Shown piece by piece: positions 43,958-57,776 of a stretch of DNA of 64,000 bases (position 1 is the first letter of the stretch; each line of letters begins with the position of its first letter). A program made the position numbers and the translations under genes. This DNA comes from Mesaphorura yosii. Its lineage: Eukaryota; Arthropoda; Collembola; Poduromorpha; Tullbergiidae. The notes beneath the pieces are model-generated. The model was not told the DNA's origin. It was given only the letters and a program-made list of their open reading frames with translations, and made no database searches. Location: contig WIXG01000130.1 in the NCBI GenBank assembly GCA_009869945.1, positions 1 to 64,000 of the forward strand, in the 5' to 3' direction.

Positions 43958-46900
43958 CGTGTCTCCCTTTAATCAACACCTACGGCAACCCAACAACATT
44001 CCAACGGAACAGGAGAGCCTCGGCCGGCTCTAAACCAGCGGGTGCAGGCGAGGCACAGAGCGAAAGATTTATGGATTTACAAAAGAGAATCACGTTAAAA
44101 TTACAAGTTACAACTTTAATAACAAGATGAAGTACAAAGCGCAAAGATCCGCTGGCTCTCTTGAACCCTGCGCTGAACAAATATGTACAGAGAAGGCAAA
44201 GTAAGGCCGAGGGACCGAACTGGACCCTTCGGTGCACTGCGCAGTAATATTCTTGTAATTACGTGGATCCCGTGGCTATGAACAACCCAAGCCGTACATC
44301 AAAACCACACGGCAAAATGGGCAGAGCATTTCAATTTCGCAACCATGAACCCTGACCCCTGCCCGGGCTCGAATTTCGTGTTTCTCTTCCGTGTAGTATG
44401 CTCACGTCTTAATCTCGCAAATTAACTGCATGTCACCTGCACAATGTAAACATTGGCACTCAGGAAAGGAGGAGAAATACGGAATTCCGATGCCAGTTGA
44501 GAGTAGACTTGAAGTTAGTTAATTGTGTGTTTGGAGAGTCATATTTCTCATGAGTCCTGTTATTAGGACCCGCGTTGCCGCCACGCCACGCCAAACGGGC
44601 CAAGTCACCTTTGGATTCCTTTATAAATTGTACACTTTGAACCTAATAATTACAATGGGCTCGCGTTTGGGTTCCAAAATTCAATATTTGATTATGGCTT
44701 GTTCCTTCGCTGAAGAATTGTGTTTGTATTTTTCCTGATTCGCTATGGTCGAACCGCAACAACGCAAGCGGCTTGGCGGCTTGAGTCCATACCAGGAATT
44801 ACGACACTGCACAGAAGTTGTACAAAGTAACAAATTGTATTTTATGACATGTCATAAAATATTTACATAAGAAAGCAGAGTGGCTGCAGTGACCCTGCTT
44901 TTTTAGTAATAACAGTCAAGAACTCCGTTTCCAGGCGCATTACGACATTTGTTATTGTCCAGATTTACGGTTGTCTATTTTTATTACACAGTCTCCTGCT
45001 GCCATTGTTGGACTTGCACGCATGACGCACTGCGTATGAAGCTGGAATAATGCGAGGTACAAAGTTTGTCATAAAACGGACATTAAACACACAAACAAGG
45101 AAATAGTACAAAGTCAAACCGACTTACGGTACTCAAGCCATTGCCATTAAGTGTCTGGGGATTAAACCGCAGCCGCAAATAGACATAAAATCAGTAGCTG
45201 TTGGAGAATCGTCCAATTGTTCAAGAATTCGTGTTCTGTGTTTGTCAGCCGTAAGCCGCGAGTTTTGCATACAGAATGGGCCTGCTGGGGCTTCGTGTTT
45301 GGCATTTGGCAGCGGAATTCATAATATTTACATTCCACACGGGTACAGAATGATTGAAATTGATTCTGGGTCGGGTAACTCGAGTCAAAGTCGAGTCAAG
45401 CCAAGCGAAGATTGAGATTAGAATCCCGCTACGCTACGTATCGTAATACATTTCTGGTTCACTAGACAAGAAGCGAGCGGAATGCTTGCCCGTCTGGATA
45501 TGAATACATTAAGCGACTACGCGTACAGTAAAAACAAACGTGCGAGGAACTTAATTTTGTGGTGCTTTAGCCCACTCTCCAGCGTCGAGAGCCGAATTGT
45601 TGAAATGTTGTTTGATGATTGTTTGTAGAATAATAAGAAATAACTTCTTTCACACCGGGATATTTATTTATAAGTGTAGATGCACACGGACAATGTAATA
45701 TACATAAAAATTATTAAAAATACCACCACCAATGCAGTGCAATGCAATGCACAGCATCGGCCGACCAACAATGCATCTTCTTTCAAGAAGCGCCGAATAG
45801 TCTCAGGTGTTTGGCTGCAGGGCAGGCGAAGAAGCAACAGCAGAGCCTCCATCCAGAGTGAGAATCCAATTGACTCGGCTTTAACCTTCTTTGTTACCTT
45901 TTTTCAATCCAATTAACTATTAACCTGCTTACGCTTAAGCTGCGCGTTGCTTACACGTCGAATTCACACCAAAATCGTGTTGCCCATTGTTGCCTCAATT
46001 TACACCGTGCTCAATGCTGCTCAAGAGGACCGAAAGCACTGAATGGGATTTCAATAACGTTAATATAATGGGATTAACTGGAAAATTCACAGGTAAGAAG
46101 TTATTTTCCTGCATTTGCGGGCACGGCTCGATCGGCAATTCCTTTGACTCTGACTCCTGAGCTGGATTTTGGGCCAAGAACAATAAAATATGAGTTTCAT
46201 GCACTGCGCTCATTCATTCATCATTTTTCCAATTTATAACCATTCAAAGCCCAGCACAGCACAGCGCAGGGTATCTTCAAAGCAAAACGTAGCAGGTAGA
46301 ATGACGAAGTGGTTATTAAAATCGAACACTTGCTGGGCCTGAGCCTTTTCTGCCATGCGATACGAAGAGTCGTGGCTTGGTTTGATGCATTCTTGGGACT
46401 TGGCTCCGCATCGTCTGCTGATTCCAAGCTAGGCAGGCAAAGAATTCAGACCAGCTTGACTCCAGCATGCTTAAAACACACAATATGCAATTACCAGTGA
46501 GCATATCTCTCCTTGGGTACATATTTACCATTCCATTCCAGAATCAACCAACCAACCCGCTAGCCAGGCAGTCAACGTGCAACAATGACGATGGTTGACG
46601 GTGACAATGGACCGCGTAATTGTCACAATACAAATAGTAACGCACAGCAGCAGAGCAGAATGACAAAGCAGCACGCAAACAGCATGGCACGGCTGCGGCC
46701 GCCTGGAATGGAGGAGCTCGAGCATGTCTGATAGCATTAAGTCACGTAAAGCCTGCTTAAGCCTTTTGTAAATCCCAATTCTTAATAAAAAGTGTTTGCG
46801 TTCTGTCCTGAAACGAACAAATGCTCGTTTCTCACTCAACTCGACTTGCTACGGGAGAAAATAAGATACAGAGGCAGAATGACTCTATTATCACTATTAT

Positions 46901-49900
46901 CGCTGTGCAATGCGTGTCATTGTTGCTCGCTGTCCGCGTCTCGTCATTGTTACGACACAGCGCAAGACTCGGAGCAAGTCGTTTGTCTCAATCAGAAATT
47001 GCGCTGTCAAAATTCTCTGCCGAGTCGCATGGATTTTAAGTCAAGAATTCGATGATTTATTATTGGATTATTGACACATGACGTAAACATCGAAATAATG
47101 TGACGTGACGCGTTCATGTGCTCATCTTTTTGTTCAATGCATTGCCTGCAACACACGCGGACGGTGCTTGGAGCGAATCAATATTGATCCTGCCTGCAAT
47201 GCTGCAATGCCCTGGCGTGCTAGAGGCATGCGATGACCTTTTACAAAGCGGAATGAATAATAAACCCCGCATTAATAATATCATCATTATTACAACATAT
47301 TACAATGCCGGCTCACAATTCGTGAGAACATCACATTTCGTGTTCTCATTCGCATTCTTTATTTATGCAGACGCAGACGGACAAAATAAATTAATCAAAT
47401 TCAAATGAAACGACATCGTTTTGGGGGCTGGACACAAATATTGAAAGAATGAATCACGTAAATATTACAACTAAATGGACATTTGCTTGCCGGGCAATGA
47501 TAACACGAAGGAGAAACGCGTTGGGCGATAAATCATGCGATTGCGATGGGTTCTAGTTCGATGTAGACCAGATTCAGAATCGCACTCGTACCAGGAAATT
47601 TATGGATTCGATTAAAAGAAACGTATTGAAGTCATGCTACGCTACGAGGCGCGTGCATTTCACGATTTACACAAAAATCGAATCCAGAATCCACGAATAA
47701 GCACGGAATCGGAATCAGTCTCTGGAGAATTCTCATGCATTGCATTAATCTTAATAGCAACCCTTCCCATTTCTCGCTTCTTCTCTCTCTCACGCTTCTT
47801 TCCATGGAATCGGATCGCCGACGCTGACGCTGCATTCTGCGTCCGACCCGGCCTGGCCTGCCCTTAATTACATCTCGAATTAATTTAACATGGTTAGAAC
47901 TTCCTCATTCACTCGAAACGGTAATGATTTCAACCCGAAACATCGAGCCCGAAGCCACAATTCTTGAAACAATTCTCCATCGCTTAGTTTTTTAGTTTCA
48001 CTTTCTCGCATTCTGGAATTTTGAAACGCAGCACAAAATTCGAAATGGACTGAAATTGAAATTCATTTTTTACGTGTTCCATTCTAATCACGCGACGCGC
48101 AGCATTAGTATTTTGTATGAGATGAGACGGAGCGTGAAATCAGAACCATTCTTCGCTCCGTACTTTATCATATTCCATGAATTATTCTATATTTCAATAT
48201 TTCTGACGTTACGAACAAATCTCCGACCGACCAACTCTTTCCTCCCCGCTCAAACTGAGAGCCGAGGTGAGTGCATAAGTTCGTCTTTCGTGTGCTGCTG
48301 ACTTTTGAACCCGCACTTTTGTGCTAGATCAAATTTCATGGTTGAATCTTTGGTTATTAATCACGATTTAACATTTTTAACCATAATTTCCTCAACGTCT
48401 GCCGTGGTTGCTGTTATCAAGTAGAAATACAAGTACAATTAGCCATGCGTTCTACAGCATTCACGATTCGAGACGGTGTCCGTATAAATTATTCGTCCAG
48501 CAGCCAGCCGCTGACGCAACAATGAACCCGGCCACGTCCAGAACCCACAGAATCCAGAATCTTGTGGAAACCCGTTGAAATGATCACAGCGTGAGTTAAT
48601 CATCGCATTATCCCGTCCCGAAGCACTGCACCAAGAAAGCGAAGAAGATCTTGTACAAGTTCAAGCTACGCTTCGGAATTGGCAACAACAACGGCAACGC
48701 GACGACTCGACAATGAATCAAGCGCGTGTGAATTGCTTTAGTTTGGGCAAATCAGCGTGAAAGCTTTCACATGCCATAAAGTAAATCTTTGTGTTGTTGC
48801 CCATTAAAAGGTTATTCAAATGAGTGCCAGTGCTTTGTTGCTGTTATTGTGATATGATTTTATTAATTTTTCATGGTTTCTTTATCCTGACACTCAAACG
48901 CAGCAGCAGCATCGTGAACAAATGAACTCGGCACGCAGATTCGGCTTAAGAGCTTTTTCTTTTGTTACAGTTTCGCCTTGCCTTTGAGTTGCGGTTGTGG
49001 CTTGGCTGGCTTGAGCATTAGACTTGGGAAAAGCAACGAACGCTCCATTTGTTGTTGATCTTAACCCGCGATGCGGCAGGCAAATATTGCGATTACGATA
49101 ATGGGAAGTATGTTAATGCATACAAAATTTGCATATCATTTGCTGTCGACATGAGATTTCGATTAATCGTACATTGTGTTAATGCGATCCACTTACGAAA
49201 TTAGTGTGCACATATTTTCGGAAGGGGAAGTACGCATTTTCGAAGAGTTAACCTGAATTGGCCAAAATAAACCCTCGTAATTGAAGCACGCACGAGACTG
49301 ACGTGACAACGACTACGGCACGATACGAAATGCAGATTCCCGAGGGAGTCGAGCAAGCAAATCTATGACTCGGACGACCATAGTGGGCATAGTTATTAAT
49401 ATCAGTTTGTATTCGAAGGCTCAAAGTCAATTTTGATGGACAGGACAGGAAATCAAATGCGGGCCGATCTCTGGAGAATTTCCCAATAAATTGCTGCGGA
49501 CTGCGCAGTCCAGTGCAAATGTAAAGAAATTGAACAATAACAATTATCCGAATATTGATGAACGCAATGGCTATGGGCATGGAAGATCCGGAGTCCGGAA
49601 ACCCACAGTGAATTTTCACCGTCAACAGGCTGAGATCATCGATTCGTGGAGCGCACGCATGAGTTTATTATTTTGTCGTCCGATATTTTATGACTCTTGG
49701 ACCGGAACGGGAGAAATCGCAATCGCAATTCTATTCCATAATCACGCAATAATGATTTTCCACTCTTGACTGCCTCCGCACAGAATAGAATAATATGGAC
49801 ATTATGCCATTGTAATACTGTGTTATTATTGTGTAATAATGGAGATTAAATGTGGGCAAAAGTACATAAATAAAATATGCTGGGTAAATAAGCAGCCACT

Positions 49901-52361
49901 GCGGATATTGTCATTGTCACATGGTCGGTCGAGTAACAGATGTCAATTTAATACACTACGACTGTGGACACGGTTATCACAAAATTACAGCATACGCACA
50001 CGTTAATGCATGCTTGATAGCATGACTCGACTGAATTTCGTTCTGGAAGTTCAAAGTGCAAAAGACCTCGTAAAACAATCGCTGCTCTCAGTCACTCAAG
50101 CCAGACTCAGATTTCTCTCGCTGGTCTCGCTGGTCTTCTAAAAATAGGATTTTATTACAATTGTGACTGTAGAATGCTAAATGCTAATCAGTGAGCCTGA
50201 TCTGCCGCTGTGCTTAACGTGCTTGACAACATAAATGAGCTCCTTTGAGGTAGCTCGCCGACACCGCCACCGTCCGCTTCTGTCTCTGATCGCTTCAGTC
50301 CTCATACCCAATCATGTCACCCATAAATGGCATTAATTACACGCAAAATTAATTCTCACAGTCGCATTTCTTAATTAATCAATTCTCCGTGTGCGCTCGC
50401 GCGAAGCGCGCAGTGAGCAATGAGCAAAGAAAAAGATTCCTTGGCCAGATTACGATGCAAATTGCTTCCTGACGCAGTTGCAGCGCAGTGCGATGGAAAT
50501 AGCATGAAAAAAGCTATTAAAGTGATCATCGTTCAGCAGCAGCGCGGCGAACAATCTGCTGATGCTAATTCTCGTCGCATCTCATGCATCATGTTGCATT
50601 AGGCCTTTTTGCGCTGCTGCGCTGTGCTGTGCTGCTGGATTGTAGTTATGAAAAAAAAATGCCATTATTTTCCAATTTGCCACGGTTTCTGTTCCCTTGC
50701 TTTTGCCTCTTCTGTGCGTTCTGAGAGTGTTTTGTGCGTGGAATCGTGGCATGATCACTGCTCATGAAGAAGACACTCATCGTTCATCCTAATTCCAACC
50801 CTGAGATGAATGAACACGAACAATTCAGAGTGACAACAATATTTTAATGTGAACATGACAACGATAATGCTGCACAGCACGGCGAGGACGGCGATAGACG
50901 TCGCGACTTTTCGTAAAGACGTAAAGAGTTTATCATCTGAAATAATAAAATTACGCAATTGAGCGAATTTTTGGCTTTTGACTCTTCGCAGAGAAAGTTT
51001 TGGTAGTGGAAAGCTGAATTCGAGAGTGCTGTTGCTCGTAATTCTCAGCTAATCGGCGCACTTGAAAGAAATTCCACGACAATAAACATAAACATAAAAA
51101 TAATGGCCACGAATATCATTCATTGCCGATTCTCGCCGCTCGTCGTAATGTCACTCGGCAATTCGAGAGTCGAAGTGACTTCAAAATTGCGGCAGCGCGT
51201 TGCCTTTTTTCTTTTGTCAAGAAGTGAACACGATGGGCCAAATGCTTGTAGACTTCAGTTTGCCTTTGCTTTGCTCTTAAAGCTTTGTTTACGAGTTACA
51301 GCGAATTACAACTGTCAACACGAGCCATTAGTTTTTTAAAATTACAATCTTTTATGCGACAATATCACTTAAAAGAATGAGCAGAGCATACGTTTCATGG
51401 CCATTTCAATCACGTGCGCTCAATTTCATTCATGAACCTATAAAATTTCTATAGTCCTCAATTTTAAGGGTCCGAACCCTTTTAGGCTTCGGCAGGGCTT
51501 TTACGGCAGTGACCAGCACAGGTACATTTTCATGAATGAAGCGTGAATCGTCGACCGGACCACAGAGCAGGATTTATGAATGAAAATTCAAACAATAAAA
51601 TTAGAATGACAGTGGACGACTGACGATGACGATGATGAAGGAATTTATGGCTTCGACCGCATAAATCGCATAAATGAATGAATTCTTGATACATTGCAGT
51701 ACAGTGCAGGCATTTCACACTTTCTCATTCCTGGCTTATCTCAGAGCTGGCATCTCGGATCAACACGACGTTACGTCTACGCGATATTAAATCATAATTC
51801 ATACGGGAATGGAATGACATGGCCCGTATAAATATAAATAGTAAATAGACGTGAACCAGAAAATAAGCCGTGCACTCGCGCTCGCACTCTCGTGGAACTT
51901 GAAATATGCCAATACTCAATGCATAGCTGGCATGGCTGGTACGGCGAAGCGGTTGGGTTAACCGTTGCCCGCTGCGTTGTCAGTCAATGTACATTCGGCA
52001 CAGCGTGAACTCCAAATATTCGATTCTCTCTAATTGAGTGACAAGCACAAGCATTTACACGCATTATTCACACCTGTGTGACACGATGGACTGACCTTTT
52101 AATCAAATTCTACGCTGTCATTCCGCGTCCGCGCGGAGCATTAAAAATATACATTACACGGCATGGCTCGGCTCGGATTGTTGTCATCTGCTCACTCAAA
52201 CGGCAACAGCCAAACGACCAACAAGCTCATGTCTATAAAGGGATTAATCATAAGCCTATTTAAATAAGAATGCAGTCGCTGAAGAATTCTAGACGACGAA
52301 GGACACGACAAGCACGAGGAATGTGATCTTTCTTGTAATCTTGTAATGGAGCAGTAAATAC
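43958..52361. other. Gene-poor region, no gene recognised
   Basis: More than 8 kb without a supportable gene. The first few hundred bases may still belong to the decayed transposon. Short direct repeats of GCAATGCA type occur (for example about 45735-45750). Confidence 0.45.
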
Positions 52362-52390
52362 GAGGATGAGGATGAAGATGAAGATTTGAA
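52362..52390. repeat. GATGAG/GATGAA short repeat
   Basis: Imperfect hexamer repeat of GATGAG and GATGAA units over about 29 bp. A similar GATGAA run occurs at 53029-53046. Ordinary microsatellite-like sequence. Confidence 0.6.
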
Positions 52391-55126
52391 GATCCACTCA
52401 TACACGTATCAGCGAAGAGTCCGCCTATTTTTAACATGCAATCTCTGCTCATTGCCATTTCACTGTGCTGCATTGCGTGCTCATTTCAAAAACTAATAAA
52501 AACGCACTAAACTGACTAAACTCTCGCATTCTGTAAATAAGACGCAACCCGTGGCCGTCGTGCCTGGGCCTTTATGACCGTTGTTGTCCGCAGTCCGCTG
52601 AACATCAAAGGAACCGGCGACGTGCAAATGCAAAAGAAACCGACGGACGAGGACACGACCGACGGAGCATTGTTGCAGTTTGTATTCTGGATGTTCATTT
52701 GTTCATTGTTGTCATTCATAAAATATTTGCTCTCAAAAAGTGACAAATACCAGCAATACAAATACGAGCCGAGTTCATTGAGTGGAGTGTCGGTCAATTT
52801 CGTCGGCCGGCCGGTCGCAGGAATTTTGTAAATTAGAGACCGTCCAATTTGTAGATTCCAATTTTCGTAATGCAATGCTGTGTAATGCGTAATGGAGTCT
52901 TGTCCACGTAATTTAGTACGAGCTGAATTGTTTTCGAGGCGCGGTGCGAGTAATAGCACGCATTAAATGCGTGTGCGTATCGCGCATTGCGTCCCGCACT
53001 GCGCTGCGGTCATAATAAATAACAGCGAGATGAAGATGAAGATGACGAATGATGAACTTAATAAGCACGGACGTGGTTTGACTTGACTTGACTCGGGTAA
53101 GGCAAGAATTTAGACAAAATGCCTACAAGCAGGTATTTCAGGCATCACAGGGCTTTGGGTACGTGAGAGAGAGACGGCGGCATGCACAAACACAAACAGA
53201 AACACCTTGGACTCAGAAAACTGCTCAGAATTGATACCTTATAATTAGGAGTGAGGCAGCGGGCATAGGCCACAAGCACTCATGGGGTAAGTAAATCACG
53301 TTACAAGTACCTGCATTCTGTTGCGTCGCAATCGCAATCACAATCGCACTGGTTTGGTTTGGCTTGGCTTGGCATGGCTGGAAATGCGCGTGAAGTGAAT
53401 ATTTGCTTAATTCTCGCAATGCCCTCGTTAATTACAGAGTGCCGTGCGTGAAATGTACACAAAATGCTGTTCAACGCGGTACAAATCGTCCCGAAAAATG
53501 TAGGGAATGTAAAACAATTACGAAAATGGGACGGATCGTAGAAGAACAAAATGGGAGCCCAGTGCCTGTGCAATGCGGGGCAGAAGAAAAGGCAAGGCAA
53601 AGCGAGCACCTGAAATCTGACCCATCATTACTGCAGTTCTGCGTCCAAACAATGAAAGAAATGGAATGGAAGCGCTACAAAGTCAAAGTCATTCGAGGGT
53701 AGTCACATTCAATTCCAGCGCACAAATGCACTGCACTGCACAAAGCCCACAATGTTGTTATTACCTGAACAGCGAAGAGCTCGAGAGCTCCGTGTTTGAG
53801 TGTAGCAGGGTGCCATAAAATTAACTTTTAGTGTCAAAAGAAAATATGCCGACAAAACAACGCGGACGCAAGCTCGGTCGGCGCAAAGACCTATTCTACA
53901 AATTACCGATCGCCTTCCCGAAAACGGTTCCAATTTGTAAACCTAACACCTTTATTTCACACCGTGCGAGCAACACTGCATTGTTGTGCTGTGTACTCTG
54001 CTCTTCAGGGGCTCTTGAGCTTGACTTGACTTTTGCCATGTCATCTCGACTTAATTAACTGTTTATTATTGCATTAGGATCATGAATCCATAATTACGAC
54101 TTGCGACGGCGGTGCGGCGCGATTCCGACTCGATTCGTTTTAATCCCTCAAACTCATTCGATTCGCGTCGACTCGATTTCGCAGCTGCCTTTTCTCACGC
54201 GCAGTGTACACATTTGGCAAAGTAAAAAGCAGCTTGACTAGTCATGCTTTATGTTTATTGTTATTGCTTATTGCAAGCTGCGTACCGTAGCGCCAGTGTA
54301 TTTGTCGAAGAATAAAAAAAACTCTCGCAATTGGTTAAAACACTAAATAGTAAATTATGAAGTGCGTAATGCGTAATGGGCAAATGGAACCGCAGCTCGG
54401 GTCATTTACACAACTGCAACGAGCGATCTCGGCCGCGGTGCTTGAATTACATAACAATAATAATAAATATTACTCAAAAAAATCGTAAATATTCTTTTGG
54501 GGTAAAAAAAACCATCGCAGTCATTTATTTCAAGCAGCAGCGAAAGCAAAAGTGAAGCGTACCGAGCGAGAACGAGAACGAGTTTTGGTCCATTATTTTC
54601 GAAATAAATGCCAAATCTCGTAAAAACTATAAAGAAATCATTTGCAGTCATTTACGGCGAAAGAGTGCGGACGTGTACCTCGAGTAATTTCAATAAATCA
54701 TGTCGAGAACGAAGAAACGAAGGAGATCGCACGGAAAATGGAGGCTTTCGCTTTCGTGTACAGTCTCACTCGGTTTTCTCTTTCTTCTGGTATGGCACGG
54801 CTGCACAAATGACATGGCCAAAAGGCCAGGCAAATGCAAGCCTCATGGAAAGAAGCCTATGAATTCAAATTTTAAAAGACAATCATAATTACAGTGCAAT
54901 GAATTATTTAACTGCCTTGCATTGTACATATTTTGACAACACGTCGCCTCATCCTTTCGCAATACGCAATTGTGAAGGTAGGCACCTCGGCGACTCCGAG
55001 GACGACGACGACGGATTATGATAAATGGGACAATCGAGAAGCGGCAATCAATTATGCTCGTGTGTCAAGTTCATTATTGCTCGAGACTTGCCGTCCGTCC
55101 ACGTAATGAGCTTAAGCCTTTCACTG

Positions 55127-55140
55127 CTCGCTCGCTCGCT
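55127..55140. repeat. CTCG tetranucleotide repeat
   Basis: Three and a half copies of CTCG. Short and unremarkable. Confidence 0.5.
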
Positions 55141-57758
55141 TGGCTCTCAGATTTTTGCAGGTCTTTGTGTTTTGTGTTTGTGCAGCTTTGCTTTGCTTCG
55201 CCATTCGCTGTCGCGTCCAGTCTTTTATTGTACTTGACTTCGCTACTGAATTTTTTCCCTATTACTCGACTCGGCTTGCCCACTTTCGCTGCTTCTTTAC
55301 TTCATCACGGCTTCTCTTCTCGCGTCTTTAATGAAAGGAAGTTGAATTTCACAGCTTAATCGAATTATAATGATGACAGATTTCATTATTAACAGACTCA
55401 CTCGTCCTGTGTGGCTGTGTATGCAACGAGTAAACTGTAACTCGCTCATCGCTCGGCTCATCCAGGCAGGTTGAGTGACAAGACCACAGCCACATTTGGG
55501 AAAATCGAACCTTAATTACAATATTCTGTCAAACACCGCCGCCGAGCCTTGCTTACGCGGCTGTCATTAATTACCTCAACTCGGCCATAATTAACCCAGG
55601 CTCAGTCTCAAGTACAACGCATCAAGCTTACGCGTTGGAAATAAATTATGAAACCTAATTTAATTTCCAGCATCCAAAATGTAGGCTAAAAACTGAAAAA
55701 TGGCAGATAAATGAAATTAGAAACGCTGTTCGAGCGTACGTGTTATGAAATTAATTTTATTCTGCAGCACAGCACAGCGCACGGAATGAAATAAGAAATG
55801 GATTGAAGGCCCGGAAGCTAAATTATATTTTATTGTGCTCATGTCCATTTCTTGTTCTTGGCATCTTTGCCCATCATCAACAACGCATCCTCCTCATTAC
55901 ATGCACACTCTCGCTTTCGCTTTCATGCTGGAAGCTGGAATCCAACGCCAAGGCCAAAATAAGAAGTACTCAATTTGACGAATCCAAATATCGCCACGAA
56001 GAGATGATGATTACGGTGATCGTGCATTCAACACGTCAAGTCAAAGTCAGAGTCAGTCTGAAGTCTGTAACTCTTCACACGCTGTGTGGCCAAAATGGAG
56101 TCGCGTCGGTCGAATCGGAAAATGGTGAATGGGTTCAAACTCGAGTGCGAGTCTCGAATCCCTTGGATTCAGGTAATTAGATTCTGATGTTGAATTACGC
56201 GTGTGTTTACCCGTAACCAAAAGCCCAAACCAAAACCAAGTACAGGCAGGAAATATTTTCGATAATTCGGTAGACAGCTTGGAGCATTTTGTAATTCGAC
56301 TCTACACGGTGCAGCGGACGACTTCAATCCAATCGCTCCACAAAGTCTGCCTGTGCCTGCTACAAATATTTTAATGTGGTGCGGGCGGCAAACGGAAAAG
56401 AGATAAAGCACGGACGGACGGGAAAAGAAGATTAAGAAGACACGACATGCTTCTTGTCAAATTCTAAAGATTGAAAAATGAAATACGAGCCCACAAAAGG
56501 GGTCTCATGCAACATATTTCATATTTTCATATTTCCACTTTGAAACTATAAAAATTCCACCTTTGTGCCGTCGTTTTATGAAATTCGTGGAAAGGATCAT
56601 GACGAGAACGAGAAAGTTATATGGAAGTGTGAAATATGTTCAATGTCATTAAATCGAAACCAAACCGAGTCAGTCAAGTCAAAGGACGAAGGCAAATGCA
56701 AAATCGCGCTGTTGAGGTTTCTGTAGGCGTTTTCCCACATTTGGACGGAGCAATTTGCTGATTGCTGGCTGATTTGCATGGAGATTACAATCCAAAAGTC
56801 TGATGCGCTTGATCTTGGCTTGGCCAATGATTGCAATTGCAATGGAGTTCAAAGGGAAGGGCGCCGCGAAATGCACAGGAGGTTAAAAGCGGCGAAATCC
56901 ATTTCATTTTAAATTACACATCAAATAACACGATAACAAATTGCATTTCAGGGTTTTCTTGTGCAGTGCACTTTGAATGCGTAAACCAGTTTTGAATATT
57001 TTTATGGATTTTGTTACGTGTATTCGGGATTCATCTTTGAGTTCCTTCATCGTGTGTCCGTGTCCATGGCGTGGCTTTCATTTCTCAATTCTTCACCACT
57101 TTGCTTTTACGGAGCTTTTCAGTCAGCAATCGAGCAATCGCGTTGCTTTGATAAGCACATATTAATTATGGTAATAACACGTAACGCCGGCCGGGCTTGG
57201 CTTGGCGCTTGAATTCAAAGCGCGAAGGATTAAGATTGGAATTAAAGACAATTCCAATAAAAATAATTACGGCTCGGTTGTTGTCTTACTCCAGCAAGCA
57301 GACATGATAAACTATGAACCCAACACCTTCATTACAACAATGCAGCAGCGGTGGACACCATTATTAACGCTCCAACTTATTATTTGGAAACAACAAAGCG
57401 AAAACCGGCTCTTGGCTCTTCCCGCACGCTGCACTTGCATTGTTGTTTCTCAATTACAAAAGTAATAATTGTACGCAAGACAATCGTACATTTGTAATAC
57501 AAAATAAATCCAATTCGTGCACAGCTTCTTGTTCTCGACTCCACACTGCGCAGAGCAGCGGCCGGAGCGAAGTGTGAATTAATACGCCGTGGTGTGGACT
57601 CCCAATATTATTGTTGCCGCATTGGTGCGTTTGTAAATACTCGGTCACAGCACGGCACTGCTCGCTCGCACTGCGTCATGTATGCACGCAGACCTTAATT
57701 GTAATTGAACAAAGTACAAAATGAATTCCTTCTTATCATGAAATCTCGACCGCCACAG

Positions 57759-57776
57759 CCAAAGCCAAAGCCAAAG
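57759..57776. repeat. CCAAAG hexanucleotide repeat
   Basis: Three perfect copies of CCAAAG, flanked by related CCACAG and TCACGG units. Confidence 0.55.

Noticed and set aside
43980-44237. 85-codon minus-strand frame next to the transposase fossil as its N-terminal part
   Set aside because: It shows no THAP zinc finger or catalytic motifs and is not in continuity with the fossil frame.
52516-52959. 147-codon minus-strand frame, and an 85-codon plus-strand frame at 52574-52831 with one hydrophobic segment
   Set aside because: They overlap each other, lack family motifs and have no splice-consistent partners. Frames of this length are expected by chance in 26 kb.
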